Shown here: in pieces, positions 53,214 through 62,608 of the stretch
How positions within the stretch are numbered: the stretch's first letter is position 1
Layout: each line of letters begins with the position of its first letter
NCBI GenBank assembly: GCA_963704995.1
Contig: CAVPIM010000017.1
Span: forward strand, 806,001-870,000
Length of the DNA: 64,000 nt
Direction: 5' to 3'
DNA from: RYN-230 sp963704995
GTDB lineage: Bacteria; Actinomycetota; Actinomycetes; Streptosporangiales; Streptosporangiaceae
Made by a program: the position numbers and the translations under genes
The notes under the pieces: generated by a model
Database searches by the model: none
The model's input: the letters and a program-made list of their open reading frames with translations, nothing else
What the model was told of the DNA's origin: nothing

Positions 53214-54206
53214 CTAGCCCGAGCGGGGCTGGCCGTTGCGGGCCTGGCGCTGCCCGACCGGCCGGTCGCCGACCAGCCCGCCGGACCTCTCCCGGGGCTG
53301 CAGCCAGTCGCTGAAGTCTGATTCGGTGACCTTCTCCAGCAGCCGGATGTCGGACTCGAAGTACGGCAGTACCGCCTGCCGCTGCTCCCAGGTGAGCGGC
53401 TGGCGGGGCCGGGCCCCGCGCTGCAGCATCCGCTCCAGCGGGCTGGTCAGCGCGGTTCCGGTCGTGCCCGGCAGGTGCCGGCTCGCCGCCGCGGCCGCCC
53501 GGATCACCGAGGACACGGCCCGGTGCCCCAGCGACCCGTCCGGGTGCGCCGTCACGTTCTCCCGGGGCACCTCGGAGACGATCCCCGGCTCGACCCCCAG
53601 GAACGCGCAGATCTGGTCCAGCGTCGCCACCGGGGCGTCAACCAGGTCACGGTAGCGGAGCACGAGCACCTGCTCCTTCGGGAATACCTGGTACAGGTGC
53701 TCGAGCTGCTCGCCGTAGCGGCCCAGCCGGGTGTAGTGCCAGAAGTGCGCCCAGCCCGCCGCCACCCGGCGGTCCTCGTCAGCGCAGGCCTTCACGAAGT
53801 CCCCGACCGGGTCGAGCCCGGCCGACCACAGGTGCGCCCAGTTGGAGTGGGCCCGCTCCACCGGGTCACGCAGCATCGCGATCATCTTGACCCCCGGGAT
53901 CAGGTCCCGGATCCGGCGCTGCGCCGCGTGGTCGTACAGGTAGAACGGGGTGGACTCGGCGCGCAGCTGGCCCGCGGCGGCCGGCTCGAACAGGGCCTCG
54001 TAGTCCTCCCGCCGCCAGACGTGCTCACGCCAGGTCGGGATGTCCCCGGGGCCGCCGCCGCGGTCCGGGGGCGGCCCGTCGGTCAGGAAAAACTTGGGCT
54101 CCTTCACCGGCGACATGTACAGCACGGGATGCATGGCCAGAGCCGCGTGCAAGGCCGTGGTGCCGGCCTTGGGGGCACCGATGATCAGGAAGTCCGGCAG
54201 AGGCAT
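53214..54206 (-). CDS. PAPS-dependent sulfotransferase
   Basis: A 330-residue sulfotransferase. The 5'-phosphosulfate loop is LIIGAPKAGTTALHAALAMH near residue 8, and the 3'-phosphate site is MIAMLRDPVERAHSNWAHLW near 115. EPKFFLTD and VLRYRDLVDAP are also typical. It moves sulfate from PAPS to an unknown acceptor, possibly a carbohydrate or lipid. GGAGG lies 4 bases before ATG 54206. The start is well supported because homology begins at once. No PAPS synthesis genes are in this window. Confidence 0.88.
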   Translation of the reverse strand: MPLPDFLIIGAPKAGTTALHAALAMHPVLYMSPVKEPKFFLTDGPPPDRGGGPGDIPTWREHVWRREDYEALFEPAAAGQLRAESTPFYLYDHAAQRRIRDLIPGVKMIAMLRDPVERAHSNWAHLWSAGLDPVGDFVKACADEDRRVAAGWAHFWHYTRLGRYGEQLEHLYQVFPKEQVLVLRYRDLVDAPVATLDQICAFLGVEPGIVSEVPRENVTAHPDGSLGHRAVSSVIRAAAAASRHLPGTTGTALTSPLERMLQRGARPRQPLTWEQRQAVLPYFESDIRLLEKVTESDFSDWLQPRERSGGLVGDRPVGQRQARNGQPRSG

Positions 54207-54556
54207 GGGGCCTCCTTTGCGTGAATGTGCTCCTGCGCACGTCCTCGGGCCGCTCAGAGCAAGGGGGAGAATTATCCCGATCAATTTAGTAGAGTATGGG
54301 ACGCGCGGTTACCGGTCAATGCCAGGTCACCGCGACTCTCCGGACCGGGCCTGCGTACCCCGGCCGCCTGACCAGACGCCCCCCGGCCTCGTTGCGCGGG
54401 AGGCGCACGGCCACCAGTCTGCCCGCCAGGGAGCAGCTCACACCTCTGCCTGCGCACCTGATGCGGCGCATCCGGATGACGAACCGGCCTTCCCTTAGCC
54501 GCCCGGGGCCGCCGAGGGGGCCCGGGACACCCGGCCCGGCCGCAGCGCTCCCGCCG
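54207..54556. other. Intergenic region, no gene recognised
   Basis: The first ~90 bases are AT-richer (ATTATCCCGATCAATTTAGT near 54271) and probably hold the sulfotransferase promoter. The rest is GC-rich without coding features. Confidence 0.4.
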
Positions 54557-55104
54557 TTACCCCCGGGGGCGGTCCCCGGCCCCGGGGAGGGCGGCCACGT
54601 CCTGCGGGTAGAGGGCCACGGGGTCACCGTCCCGCCGGAGCAGCGCGGCAACCTCGGCCGCGGATACGCCGTGGAAGTGCAGGTGATAGCCGCCCATGGC
54701 CAGCTGGGCCGGGGCCGGGGCCGGCCGGGTACCCGCCGCGCCGGCAGGCCGGGGCTCGATGGCCGGCGCGGAACCGGCCGCGAGCGCCCGGGCCCGCTGG
54801 GCCTCGACCATCCGGGCGTACTGCGCCGGCCGGGGACGGGCGATCGCGGGTGTGGCCCCCGCGATCCGCCGGGCCGGCGCGGCGCCTGCCTGTGCACCAC
54901 GAGGACGTAGCGGCGCAGGTGACAGACCACGGCCAGGGTGGCCACCGGCAGGGCGACCGCCGCCAGCGCCAGCACCAGCAGGTGCGCGGCCAGGAACGCG
55001 ACGAGCCCGCCGACGGCCACCGCGCCCGTGACCACAATCGCCGCGCCGCTGCCGAGGGCGCTGGCCGCGCCGCCGCAGCCGCAGGTTGCTCCGGGTGCAC
55101 ACAT
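54557..55104 (-). CDS. Two-helix membrane protein, one frame break
   Basis: About 182 residues after joining frames near 54890. The N-terminus is Cys/Gly-rich (MCAPGATCGCGGAASA); two membrane helices follow (VTGAVAVGGLVAFLAAHLLV, ALAAVALPVATLAVVCHLRR). After the break comes a Pro/Ala-rich cytosolic region and a small C-terminal module, GYHLHFHGVSAAEVAALLRR, with a His-x-His motif. AAGGAGA lies 6 bases before ATG 55104. Function unknown; the HLHFHG stretch could bind a metal or nucleic acid. Confidence 0.55.
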
Positions 55105-55267
55105 GGCCGTCTCCTTGGGTAAAAGCGGAGGCCGCGCGGCCCGGGCAGAGGCTGGGGTGTTGTCGCTGACCAGCCGGCGCAGCGGGGTTACCTGCCTCCA
55201 CTGGACGACGGGTGATGCTCGGTTGTCTGCTGTCCGGAAGGCAACAATGTCCTGCTCGGGCGGCCCG

Positions 55268-56961
55268 TTATGGGCCGGCCGCGGATTCCGCGTCGTACTC
55301 CCCCGCCGGGTGGCCTCCGGGGAGCCGGTGCCTGGCCACCCGGGCCGTAGGAGTGCGCGGCAGCTCGTCGATGAGCTGCCAGTAGCGGGGCACCTTGAAG
55401 GCGGACAGCCGGGCTGCGGCGTGCGCGCGCAGGACGGCGAAGTCGGGCTGCCGGCCCGGCGCCGGCACCACGAACACCTTCACCTCGTCCTCCGACAGCT
55501 CGGACGCCACCCCGACCACGGCACATTCGAGCACGTCGGGGTGGTCTTCGATGACCTCCTCGACCTCGGCCGGGGACAGGTTCTCGCCGCGACGGCGGAG
55601 CACCTCCTTCTTCCGCGCCACGAACGTGTAGGTGCCGCCCGGGTCCACGGTGACCAGGTCACCGGTGCGCAGCCAGCCGTCCGCGGTGAACGCGCTGCGC
55701 GGTCTCGCGCCGGCATGCCGTAGTAGCCGCGGGTCAGCACCGGGTTGCGGAGCAGCAGTTCGCCCGTGCCGCCCACGCCGATCTCATGGCCCGCGTCGTC
55801 CACCACCCGGGCGTGGTTGATCACGCCGAGCACCGGGTGCTGGCGGACCGCGCCCAGGGTTCCGAAGGGGCGCGTGCCGTGCGGCCAGATCAGCCCGTAG
55901 GGGCTCTCCGACATCGCGTACCCGACCACGATGCGCAGGCCGAGCCGCCGCTCCATCTCCTCCTGCCGTTCCCGGTCCGGCGCCGGGCCGGTGTAGCAGA
56001 GCCGCAGCGGGGTGTCCGCGTCATCCGGCCGCGGCGGCTGGCGCATCAGGATCTCCAGCATCGCCCCGATCGCGTTGAACTCGGTCGCGCCGTGCCGCCG
56101 CGCCGCGTCGAGGAAGTCGCGGGCGGAGAAGCGGGGCAGCAGGATCAGCCCGGCCCCGCAGGCCAGTGAGCCCATCACCGAGTAGGCCGGGGCGTTGATG
56201 TGGAACAGCGGCAGCGAGGTCATCAGCCGGTCCCGGGCGGTCAGGCCCATCCAGTACGGGAACCCCTCCCCGGCCAGGACATAGGCCTGGTGGGTCTGCA
56301 TGACCAGCTTGGAGCGGCCCGTGGTGCCAGACGTGGGGATCAGCACCGCGAGGTCGCCGGGGCTGACAGCCGCCCCCAGCAGGTCGCTGGCCGGCCCGGT
56401 GCTCCCCGGTCCGGCACCCCCCGGGCCGCCGGGGCGGGCGCGGGCCCAGTCGCCGGCCAGTTCCCCGGCGTCCAGGACGCCCAGCGGCAGCCCGCCGGCC
56501 AGCCCGGCCCGGGCGACCAGCGCGGTCAGGCCCGCATCGGTGATCAGCGCGCGGGGCCGGGTCTGCTGGGCCAGGCCGGCCAGCTCGGCCGGGGCGCTGC
56601 GCGGGTTAGCCGATACCACCACCGCGCCCAGCGCGGTGAGGGCCAGCCAGCAGATCAGGTATTCCGGCGTGGTCCGCGCGGTCATCATGATCAGGTCCCC
56701 GGCCCCGGTCCCGGCTTCACGCAGGCGGCCCGCAGCCGCCGTGACCTGGCTCAGCGCCCCGGCGAAGCTCAGCGTCCCCTCGTCGCTGCGGACCCAGACA
56801 CCGTCCGGGTCGCGGGCCGCGGCGTCGGCCAGGACCTGCGGGATAGTCCGGCCCGCCGCCGCATCCGCGCGGTCCCCGCCGGGCTGCCCCGTGCCTGGCT
56901 GCCCCGTGTTTGGCTGCCCCGTGTTTTGCTGCCCCGTGTTTGGCTGTCCCGTGCTGGGCAC
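55268..56961 (-). CDS. Acyl-CoA synthetase / AMP-dependent ligase, one frame break
   Basis: About 564 residues after joining frames near 55705. The adenylate motif is VLIPTSGTTGRSKLVMQTHQ near residue 205; FHINAPAYSVMG, YAMSESPYG and, after the break, GWLRTGDLVTVDPGGTYTFV complete the family. The C-terminal hinge and Lys region is RKKEVLRRRGENLSPAEVEE, but the expected catalytic Lys near the end (PxTxxGKxxR) reads PTARVARHRLPG, so it may be altered. It activates an unknown carboxylic acid to its CoA ester. The N-terminus carries NTGQP repeats. It starts 3 bases after the epimerase gene, in one operon. Confidence 0.78.
56883..56957. repeat. 15-base tandem repeat coding NTGQP
   Basis: About five copies of a 15-base unit (TTTGGCTGCCCCGTG with small changes) run through the start of the ligase gene and code for the NTGQPNTGQQNTGQPNTGQP and GTGQPG stretch. 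The unit is a multiple of three, so copy changes keep the frame. Such repeats vary in length between strains. Confidence 0.8.
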
Positions 56962-56964
56962 GGG

Positions 56965-57814
56965 TCAGGACGTCCCGGGCGTCACGTGGTCGCGCCAGGA
57001 GTGCTGCGGAACGAACCCCAGCGCCGCGCGGGCCCGGTCGATGGCCAGCAGCGTGCCGAACTCCCCCACCTCACGGGTCAGCGTGACGCCCGGGAACACC
57101 TCGGCCAGCAGCTGCGCCGACGGCCGGTCCATTACCGTGTCCGCGGCCGCGATGATGTAGCTGACGCGCCCTTGGCGGGCGCCTCGAGCGCGAGCCGGCT
57201 GGCCGCGGCCGCGTCACGCTCGTCGATGTAGCCCCACAGGTTCCACCGGCGCGATGACGGGTCCGGCCAGTACTCGGGGAAGTGCTGGTAGTCCGCGGGG
57301 CCGAGGATGTTAGAGAACCGCAGCCCGACGAACGGGATCTGGGACCAGTCGGCGATGTGCGCGGCCACGGTCTCGCTGGCCACCTTGGACAGCGCGTAGG
57401 TGCTGGCCGGGACCGGGTAGTGGTCCTCGTCCACCGGCGCGTACCGGGGCGGCACGTCGAACGGCAGGCCCAGCGTGGTCTCGCTGGACGCCCACACCAC
57501 CCGCTCCAGCCTGGCCTGGGCCGCGGCCATGAACACGTTGAAGTTCATGGTCATGTTCTGGTTGAACGTGGTCGCGGGCGTGTGGATCTCGGGGGCCGGG
57601 ATGTTGGCCAGGTGCACCACCGCGTCCACCCCCTGCAGCACCTCGGTGGCCTGGCCGTAGTCGGTCAGGTCGGCGAGCAGCGGGCGGACCCCCAGATCAC
57701 CGGGGGGCATGACCCGGTCGGTGGCTACCACCTGGTACCCGTGCGCCAGCAGTTCCCCACCGTGACCCGCCCGGCGCGGCCGCTCGCGCCGGTTACGCAG
57801 ATTCGCTTCGTCAT
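56965..57814 (-). CDS. NAD-dependent epimerase/dehydratase, two frame breaks
   Basis: About 283 residues after joining frames near 57757 (a G4 run) and 57160. The N-terminus reads MTKRICVTGASGRAGRVTV with the extended-SDR GxxGxxG motif. VDAVVHLANIPAPEIHTPAT, RVVWASSETTLGLP with the catalytic Ser region, and STYALSKVASETVAAHIADW with Tyr and Lys follow. The last part reads YIIAAADTVMDRPSAQLLAE and GFVPQHSWRDHVTPG. It acts on an NDP-sugar or similar alcohol, identity unknown. It is directly followed by the acyl-CoA ligase, suggesting a shared catabolic step. Confidence 0.78.
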
Positions 57815-57880
57815 ACGGCCAGGATTTCACGCGGCCTGCGGCCCCCGGCAAGCCCCGGGCGCGGAGGCCGCCGGCGGGGC

Positions 57881-58917
57881 TCAGGGGGTGGGCGTGACGA
57901 GTGTGGCGGACCTGGCCGCGCCGCTGCTGCCCGTGCTGGGCGTCGGCGACGGCACCGTCGACGGTGAGGACGCCGTACCGGAGGTGCCCGGGCTCGGTGT
58001 CGAGGAGGGCGTCGGCGTCCCCGAGGCGGTCGCCGCGGAGGACGTCGGGCTGGCCGGCGTGGACCCGGTCGGCGTGGCCGATGGCGTGCTCGACGGATGC
58101 GTGGTCTGCTGCTGCCGCGCGGAGCGGCTGAGCGGGCTGCTCAGCGGCGCCCTGCCCACGGCGAGCTGGAACACGACGATGGCCGTCACGACGATGACGA
58201 AGAACCCCGCGGCGATGCCGCCGTAGGTCAGCCATTGCCGGCGGGTCAGGTCGGCGAAGAAGCTGGTGACCGCACCCCAGAGGCCGCCGTGCCGCCGCGT
58301 CGCCGCCGGCCGGGCCTGCGCCGGTGAGCTGCCCGTGCGCGTGAGAGCTGGCCGTGTCACCGGGGTGGCCCCCGCCGTTCGGGCCCGCCGCCGTTCGCGG
58401 CACTGCCGTTCGCGGCACTGCCGCTGGGGGTGCGGCCGTAGGGCGGCGCGCCACTCGTGGTGCCCCCCTGCGGTGACCAGTCGCTGGGTACGCCGCCCCA
58501 CTCGGTGGCGGCGCCCGGGATCAGCTCCGTTTCGTGGGGATCCCGGGGGGCGCCGTACTGCCGCCGGTCCCAGACGGCCGTGTCGCGTTCTGCCCCGCCC
58601 TCGGCCGCCGGGCGGGAGGCCGGGCCCGCTGGCGCGGCGCGCCGCCCGCCGACGGTGGCTCCCGGCGCGGTACTGCTCGCCGCGGTGCCGGGGTGGTGGA
58701 GCACCACCTGCCCCGCGGTCCGCAACCGCTCCTGGGAACGCTGCAGATAGTGCTTGTAGATCTCGGTACCCATGGTGCTGGAGATGCTGCCCACGGCCGC
58801 CCCGATGAGGGTGCCGGCCACGCCCAGATAGGAAGCAGCGATCGCGCCAGTCAAGGTAGCCAGGACACTGGCGATAACTTGAGTGCCGCTCAGGTTGAGT
58901 CCGCGCGGCCCGCTCAT
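57881..58917 (-). CDS. Membrane protein with glycine-zipper-like helix and Ser/Thr-rich tail
   Basis: About 345 residues after joining frames near 58375. The N-terminus is a hydrophobic glycine-rich stretch (VIASVLATLTGAIAASYLGV, then AGTLIGAAVGSISSTMGTEI and YKHYLQRSQERLRTAG). A long polar Pro/Gly/Ser-rich region follows. After the break a second helix (WLTYGGIAAGFFVIVVTAIV) leads to a Thr/Pro/Ser-rich extracellular tail. GGGGGA lies 7 bases before ATG 58917. Proteins with this layout in actinomycetes have no assigned function; the tail may cross the cell wall. Confidence 0.55.
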
Positions 58918-59375
58918 GAACTGTCCCCCTTCGCACGTGAGTCCCCCGCTCGGCCAGCGCGGAACTCGGCAGGGGGGATGCGGACGGTTCCTTGACCTGA
59001 CCGAGCTTATGCGCGACACCCGGTGCAGCAAGTCCGGACGGCGCAGGTCGGCGCAGATCCGGGGGCCGGCCCGCCGCCCGGCCGGCGGCGGCGGGCCCGG
59101 TCCGGCCCGGGCGCGCCGCCGCCGCCCGGCCCGGGACCTCATCACGCCCAGCCGGTTGTGACCTGGAGGCTTTACCCGGGCGTGGCAGTCGGCGCCGGAC
59201 CGGGCCGGCGATCAGCGGCCACGGCCCCGGGGGGCCAGACGATCCCGTGACACTTTTCTGGTCCCCGTCTCGATAGCTGAGACGCTCCGCACTCCGGGCG
59301 CACCGCCGTCCCGCGCCCGCAGCCGTCCTGCGTCCCCCGGCCGCGCCCGGCCGGCCGGGGCGCTACCGTCGGGGG
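58918..59375. other. Intergenic divergent region
   Basis: No gene is recognised. 59040-59140 is an extremely GC-rich patch with many overlapping CCGGCC-type dyads. A small dyad GTCTC-GATAGCT-GAGAC lies near 59267 before the oxidase gene. Promoters for both flanking genes must lie here. Confidence 0.4.
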
Positions 59376-60359
59376 GTGGCAGATCGCGCGGGTGAGGTGC
59401 TGGTGATCGGGGCGGGCGTGGTGGGGCTGACGACCGCGGTGTGCCTGGCGGAAGCCGGGCTGGGCGTGACCGTCCAGGCCGGGCGGCTGCCGGGTCAGAC
59501 CACGTCGGCCGTGGCCGGGGCCATCTGGGGACCGCACCTGGTCGAGCACAGCGACCGGGTGACCCGCTGGTGCGCCGAGACCCTCGACGTGCTGACCGTG
59601 CTGGCCGCCGACCCCGGCACCGGGATCCGGCTGGTCTCCGGGGTGGATGCCGCCCGGGCCGCGTACCCCTGCCCAGACTGGGCCGGGCCGCTGCCCGGCC
59701 TCGCAGCGTGCGACCCGGCCGCCTTGCCAGCCGGCTTCGCGGCGGGCTGGCGGTACACCGCGCCGGTGGTGTCCATGCCTGTCTACCTGGACTACCTGGC
59801 CGGGCGGCTGCGCCGGGCAGGCGGGCAGCTCACGGCGGCGCCGCTGGAGTCACTGGCCCGGGCCGTCCGGCAGGCCCGCGCGCCGGTCATCGTGAACTGC
59901 ACCGGGGCGGAGGCGCGCGACTTCGTGCCCGACCCGTCGGTCAGCCCGGTCCGCGGCCAGGTCGTGATCGCCGAGAACCCGGGTATCACCGAGTTCTTCA
60001 TCGGCGCCCCGGACGAGACCCACGAGCTCACTTACGTGTTCCCGCACGCCGGCCGGGTGGTTCTGGGCGGCACCGAGATCCCGGGTGACTGTTCACTGGA
60101 CCCCCGGCCCGCGACCGCGCAGCGGATCCTGGCCGACTGCGCGGCCGTCGACCCGCGGCTGGGCACGGCCCGGATCCTGGAGCACCGGGTCGGCCTGCGG
60201 CCGGTCCGGCCCCAGGTCCGGCTGGAGGCGGAGAACACCGACGGCGGCCCCGCAGCCGGGCGTCTGGTGGTCCACAACTACGGTCACGGAGGCGGCGGCA
60301 TCACCCTGTCCTGGGGCTGCGCCCGCGAGGCCGCACGGCTCGTCAGGTCGCTGCGCTGA
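59376..60359 (+). CDS. FAD-dependent D-amino-acid oxidase-like protein
   Basis: A 327-residue flavoprotein of the DAAO group. The FAD-binding GxGxxG is VLVIGAGVVGLTTAVCLAEA near residue 9, GAIWGPHL near 50 and the conserved C-terminal FAD contact is VVHNYGHGGGGITLSWGCAR near 300. VNCTGAEARDFV is also typical. The substrate-binding Tyr/Arg pair seen in DAAO is partly visible (VGLRPVRPQVRLE). It oxidises a D-amino acid or a related amine with O2. GTG 59376 is used. It converges on the PhyH-like gene, whose stop lies 12 bases away. Confidence 0.85.
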   Translation: MADRAGEVLVIGAGVVGLTTAVCLAEAGLGVTVQAGRLPGQTTSAVAGAIWGPHLVEHSDRVTRWCAETLDVLTVLAADPGTGIRLVSGVDAARAAYPCPDWAGPLPGLAACDPAALPAGFAAGWRYTAPVVSMPVYLDYLAGRLRRAGGQLTAAPLESLARAVRQARAPVIVNCTGAEARDFVPDPSVSPVRGQVVIAENPGITEFFIGAPDETHELTYVFPHAGRVVLGGTEIPGDCSLDPRPATAQRILADCAAVDPRLGTARILEHRVGLRPVRPQVRLEAENTDGGPAAGRLVVHNYGHGGGGITLSWGCAREAARLVRSLR

Positions 60360-60371
60360 CGGCCGGCCACG

Positions 60372-61187
60372 TCAGCGGGCGGCGGGCAGGCTCTCGAGAA
60401 TGGCCCGCTGCACCGGCGGCGGCGTCTGCCCCGCGTCGGCGCGCAGCGCGTACTGGCCGTACAGCGCCACGCCAGGCTGGGCGATGATCCGCGGGGACCG
60501 GCCCCGGTGCGGCCAGGACGCCGCGTGCACCAGGAACGGGTGGCACAGGAACACGTCACCGGCCCGGCCCGTGGCCAGGGCGGTGGGACGGTGCGCACTG
60601 GCCTGCGCGGCCCGCTGGCCGGCCAGGCGTGCCTCCAGGCCCGCCTCCCCCGCCGGGACCAGGAGCGGCGGGACATCCCGGTGCGAGCCGGGCCGCACCC
60701 GGGTCGGCGCGCCGTCCGGCTCCACGTCGCTGAGCAGGTAGATGGCGAGCAGCCCGCGGGCCCGGGAGCCGGCGTTGACCCGCCACTGCCCGGCCTCCTC
60801 GTAGCTGGCCTCGATGTGCCAGCCCGCGTCACCCGGGTCGGCCTCGCTGGGGAACCGCACCGGGATGGTGCCGCCCACGCCTTCCCGCCGCCACCAGCGG
60901 CCGGGCCCGATCAGCTGGTCACAGGCCTCCTGCAGCACCGGCGTGGTCCCGGCCGCGGCGAACGGGCCCCCCTCCGGGCAGTCGATCCGGACCACCGGGG
61001 CCGTCCAGGTCGCGGGGTCATCACGCCGGGCACCCCGCCGGCCCAGCTCGGCCCAGATCATGTCCTGGCAGGCGGTGATGACCGGCGCCGGGACCGCGCC
61101 GCGGAGCGCGATGTACCCGTCGGCCAGGAACGCCCCGATCTCCTCCTCGCTGAGCACCGCCTCAGGCTGCCACCGGCGCCGTGGCAC
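60372..61187 (-). CDS. Phytanoyl-CoA dioxygenase-like protein
   Basis: A 271-residue protein of the PhyH group. The N-terminus LSEEEIGAFLADGYIALRGA and the distal HPFLVHAASWPHRGRSPRII fit the Fe(II)/2-oxoglutarate fold, with the distal His and an Arg for 2-oxoglutarate. The proximal motif reads GWHIEASYEE, giving His-x-Glu where His-x-Asp is usual. GPGRWWRREGVGGTIPVRFP is also family-like. It probably hydroxylates an unknown small molecule. GTG 61187 has GGGTGG upstream. Confidence 0.82.
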   Translation of the reverse strand: MPRRRWQPEAVLSEEEIGAFLADGYIALRGAVPAPVITACQDMIWAELGRRGARRDDPATWTAPVVRIDCPEGGPFAAAGTTPVLQEACDQLIGPGRWWRREGVGGTIPVRFPSEADPGDAGWHIEASYEEAGQWRVNAGSRARGLLAIYLLSDVEPDGAPTRVRPGSHRDVPPLLVPAGEAGLEARLAGQRAAQASAHRPTALATGRAGDVFLCHPFLVHAASWPHRGRSPRIIAQPGVALYGQYALRADAGQTPPPVQRAILESLPAAR

Positions 61188-61218
61188 CCGCCACCCAATA
61201 ACGGACTGACCGTGGCTG

Positions 61219-61274
61219 GCTGACCGGGGCTAGTTGACCGGGGCCAGTTGACCGGGGCCAGTTGACCGGGGCCG
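61219..61274. repeat. Four tandem 14-base repeats upstream of GntR
   Basis: GTTGACCGGGGCCA and close variants are repeated four times with exact 14-base spacing. The last copy ends 9 bases before the GntR dyad. The spacing (about 1.3 helical turns) and TTGAC cores, which resemble -35 boxes, suggest repeated promoter or activator sites; replication slippage is the alternative. Confidence 0.75.
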
Positions 61275-61282
61275 GCCACATG

Positions 61283-61306
61283 GGTACATTACTCAAGTAA
61301 TGAACC
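61283..61306. promoter_or_regulatory. GntR/YtrA-type operator
   Basis: The core CATTACT-CA-AGTAATG is a perfect 7-base-arm dyad; with one mismatch it extends to 24 bases (61283-61306). It lies 35 bases before the GntR start. YtrA-type regulators control their own ABC operons through such sites, so this is probably its operator. Confidence 0.75.
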
Positions 61307-61340
61307 ACTGAACCAAGCCCCTTTTCCACCAGGAGGTGCG

Positions 61341-61724
61341 GTGCCGGCGCTGGACGATGGGACGCCGCTGTTCGTGCAGATCGCCGAGCAGCTGGCCGAC
61401 GACATCGTCGAAGGCGTGCTCGCCGAGGGCGCACGGGTGCCGTCCACGAACGAGCTGGCCGCCTTCTACCGCATCAACCCGGCCACCGCAGCGAAGGGCA
61501 TCAACCTGCTGGTGGACGACGGGGTGCTGGAGAAGCGCCGCGGCATCGGGATGTTCGTCACCGCCGGGGCGGCGGAGCAGCTGCGGGCCGGGCGCCGCAA
61601 GCGGTTCGCCGAGCAGTACGTGGACCCGCTGCTGGCCGAGGCCGGCCTGCTGGGCATCGACACCGACACGCTGGTGTCCCTGATCCGGGGACCCGGCTGG
61701 CACAACGGAGGCAGCAGGCCATGA
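61341..61724 (+). CDS. GntR family regulator, YtrA type
   Basis: A 127-residue regulator. The winged helix covers about residues 8-75 (PLFVQIAEQLADDIVEGVLA, then RVPSTNELAAFYRINPATAA, KGINLLVDDGVLEKRRGIGM). A short C-terminal segment replaces the large ligand domain, which marks the YtrA subfamily that regulates adjacent ABC transporters. AGGAGG lies 5-6 bases before GTG 61341. Its stop overlaps the ATPase start (ATGA). A dyad operator lies upstream. Confidence 0.9.
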   Translation: MPALDDGTPLFVQIAEQLADDIVEGVLAEGARVPSTNELAAFYRINPATAAKGINLLVDDGVLEKRRGIGMFVTAGAAEQLRAGRRKRFAEQYVDPLLAEAGLLGIDTDTLVSLIRGPGWHNGGSRP

Positions 61725-62608
61725 TCCCGACGATCTCCGCGACGGCGCTGGGCCGCCGCTACCGCGATCAGATCGCGCTCGACGACGTCTCCCTCACGGT
61801 CGAGCCGGGCACTATCACCGGCCTGCTGGGCCGCAACGGCGCGGGCAAGACCACCCTGATGCGGGTCATCACCGGGCTGGAATTCCCCACCGCCGGCGAC
61901 CTGCGGGTGTTCGGGCAGGTTCCGGCGGAGAACGACGGGGTGCTGCGGCGCATGGCGTTCGTGCGCGAGGAGCAGGTCTACCCCGACTTCCGCGTGGAGC
62001 ACGCGATCCGGGTGGCCTCGTGGTTCTACCCGAACTGGGACGAGGGCCTGGCCCGGCAGCTGCTCACGGACTTCGACCTGCCGCCGCGGCGGCGGATCAA
62101 GCGGCTGTCGCGCGGGATGCGCTCCGCGGTCGGGATCGTCATCGGCCTGGCGGCCCGCGCCGAGCTGACCCTGTTCGACGAGCCCTACGCCGGCCTGGAC
62201 GCGGTCGCCCGCCAGCTGTTCTACGACCGGCTGCTGGCCGAGTTCGCCGAGCATCCGCGGACCATCCTGCTGTCCACCCACCTCATCGACGAGGTGGCCG
62301 ACCTGCTCGAGCACGTGGTGATGCTGGACCACGGGCGGGTGGTGCTGGACGCGCCCGCCGACGACGTCCGGGGCACGGGCATGACCGTGAGCGGGCCGGT
62401 CACGGCGGTGGAGGAGTTCGTGGCCGGCCACACGGTCTGGCACCGGCAGCGGCTCGGCTCGCGGGCTTCGGTCACGATCGCCGACCCGCTCGACTTCGCC
62501 GCGCAGGCCCGGGCCCGCGCGCTGCGCCTGAGCCTGGAACCCCTGTCCCTGCAGCAACTGCTGGTCCACGCGGCCGGCGTGTCGTCCGAAGAGAAGGTGA
62601 GCGCATGA
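61721..62608 (+). CDS. ABC transporter ATPase
   Basis: A 295-residue ATPase. Walker A is LLGRNGAGKTTLMRVITG near residue 37, the signature is LSRGMRSAVGIVIGLA near 128 (RG where GG is usual), and Walker B is ELTLFDEPYAGLDAV near 148, with the switch His in LLSTHLIDEVADLLE. The degenerate signature is common in YtrB-like exporters. The C-terminal part (about 220-295) is a short regulatory extension. It is coupled by ATGA overlaps to GntR upstream and the permease downstream. Confidence 0.9.
   Translation: MIPTISATALGRRYRDQIALDDVSLTVEPGTITGLLGRNGAGKTTLMRVITGLEFPTAGDLRVFGQVPAENDGVLRRMAFVREEQVYPDFRVEHAIRVASWFYPNWDEGLARQLLTDFDLPPRRRIKRLSRGMRSAVGIVIGLAARAELTLFDEPYAGLDAVARQLFYDRLLAEFAEHPRTILLSTHLIDEVADLLEHVVMLDHGRVVLDAPADDVRGTGMTVSGPVTAVEEFVAGHTVWHRQRLGSRASVTIADPLDFAAQARARALRLSLEPLSLQQLLVHAAGVSSEEKVSA

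Noticed and set aside
61219..61274. 14-base repeats as a CRISPR-like array
   Set aside because: Units are contiguous with no spacers and no cas genes are in the window.
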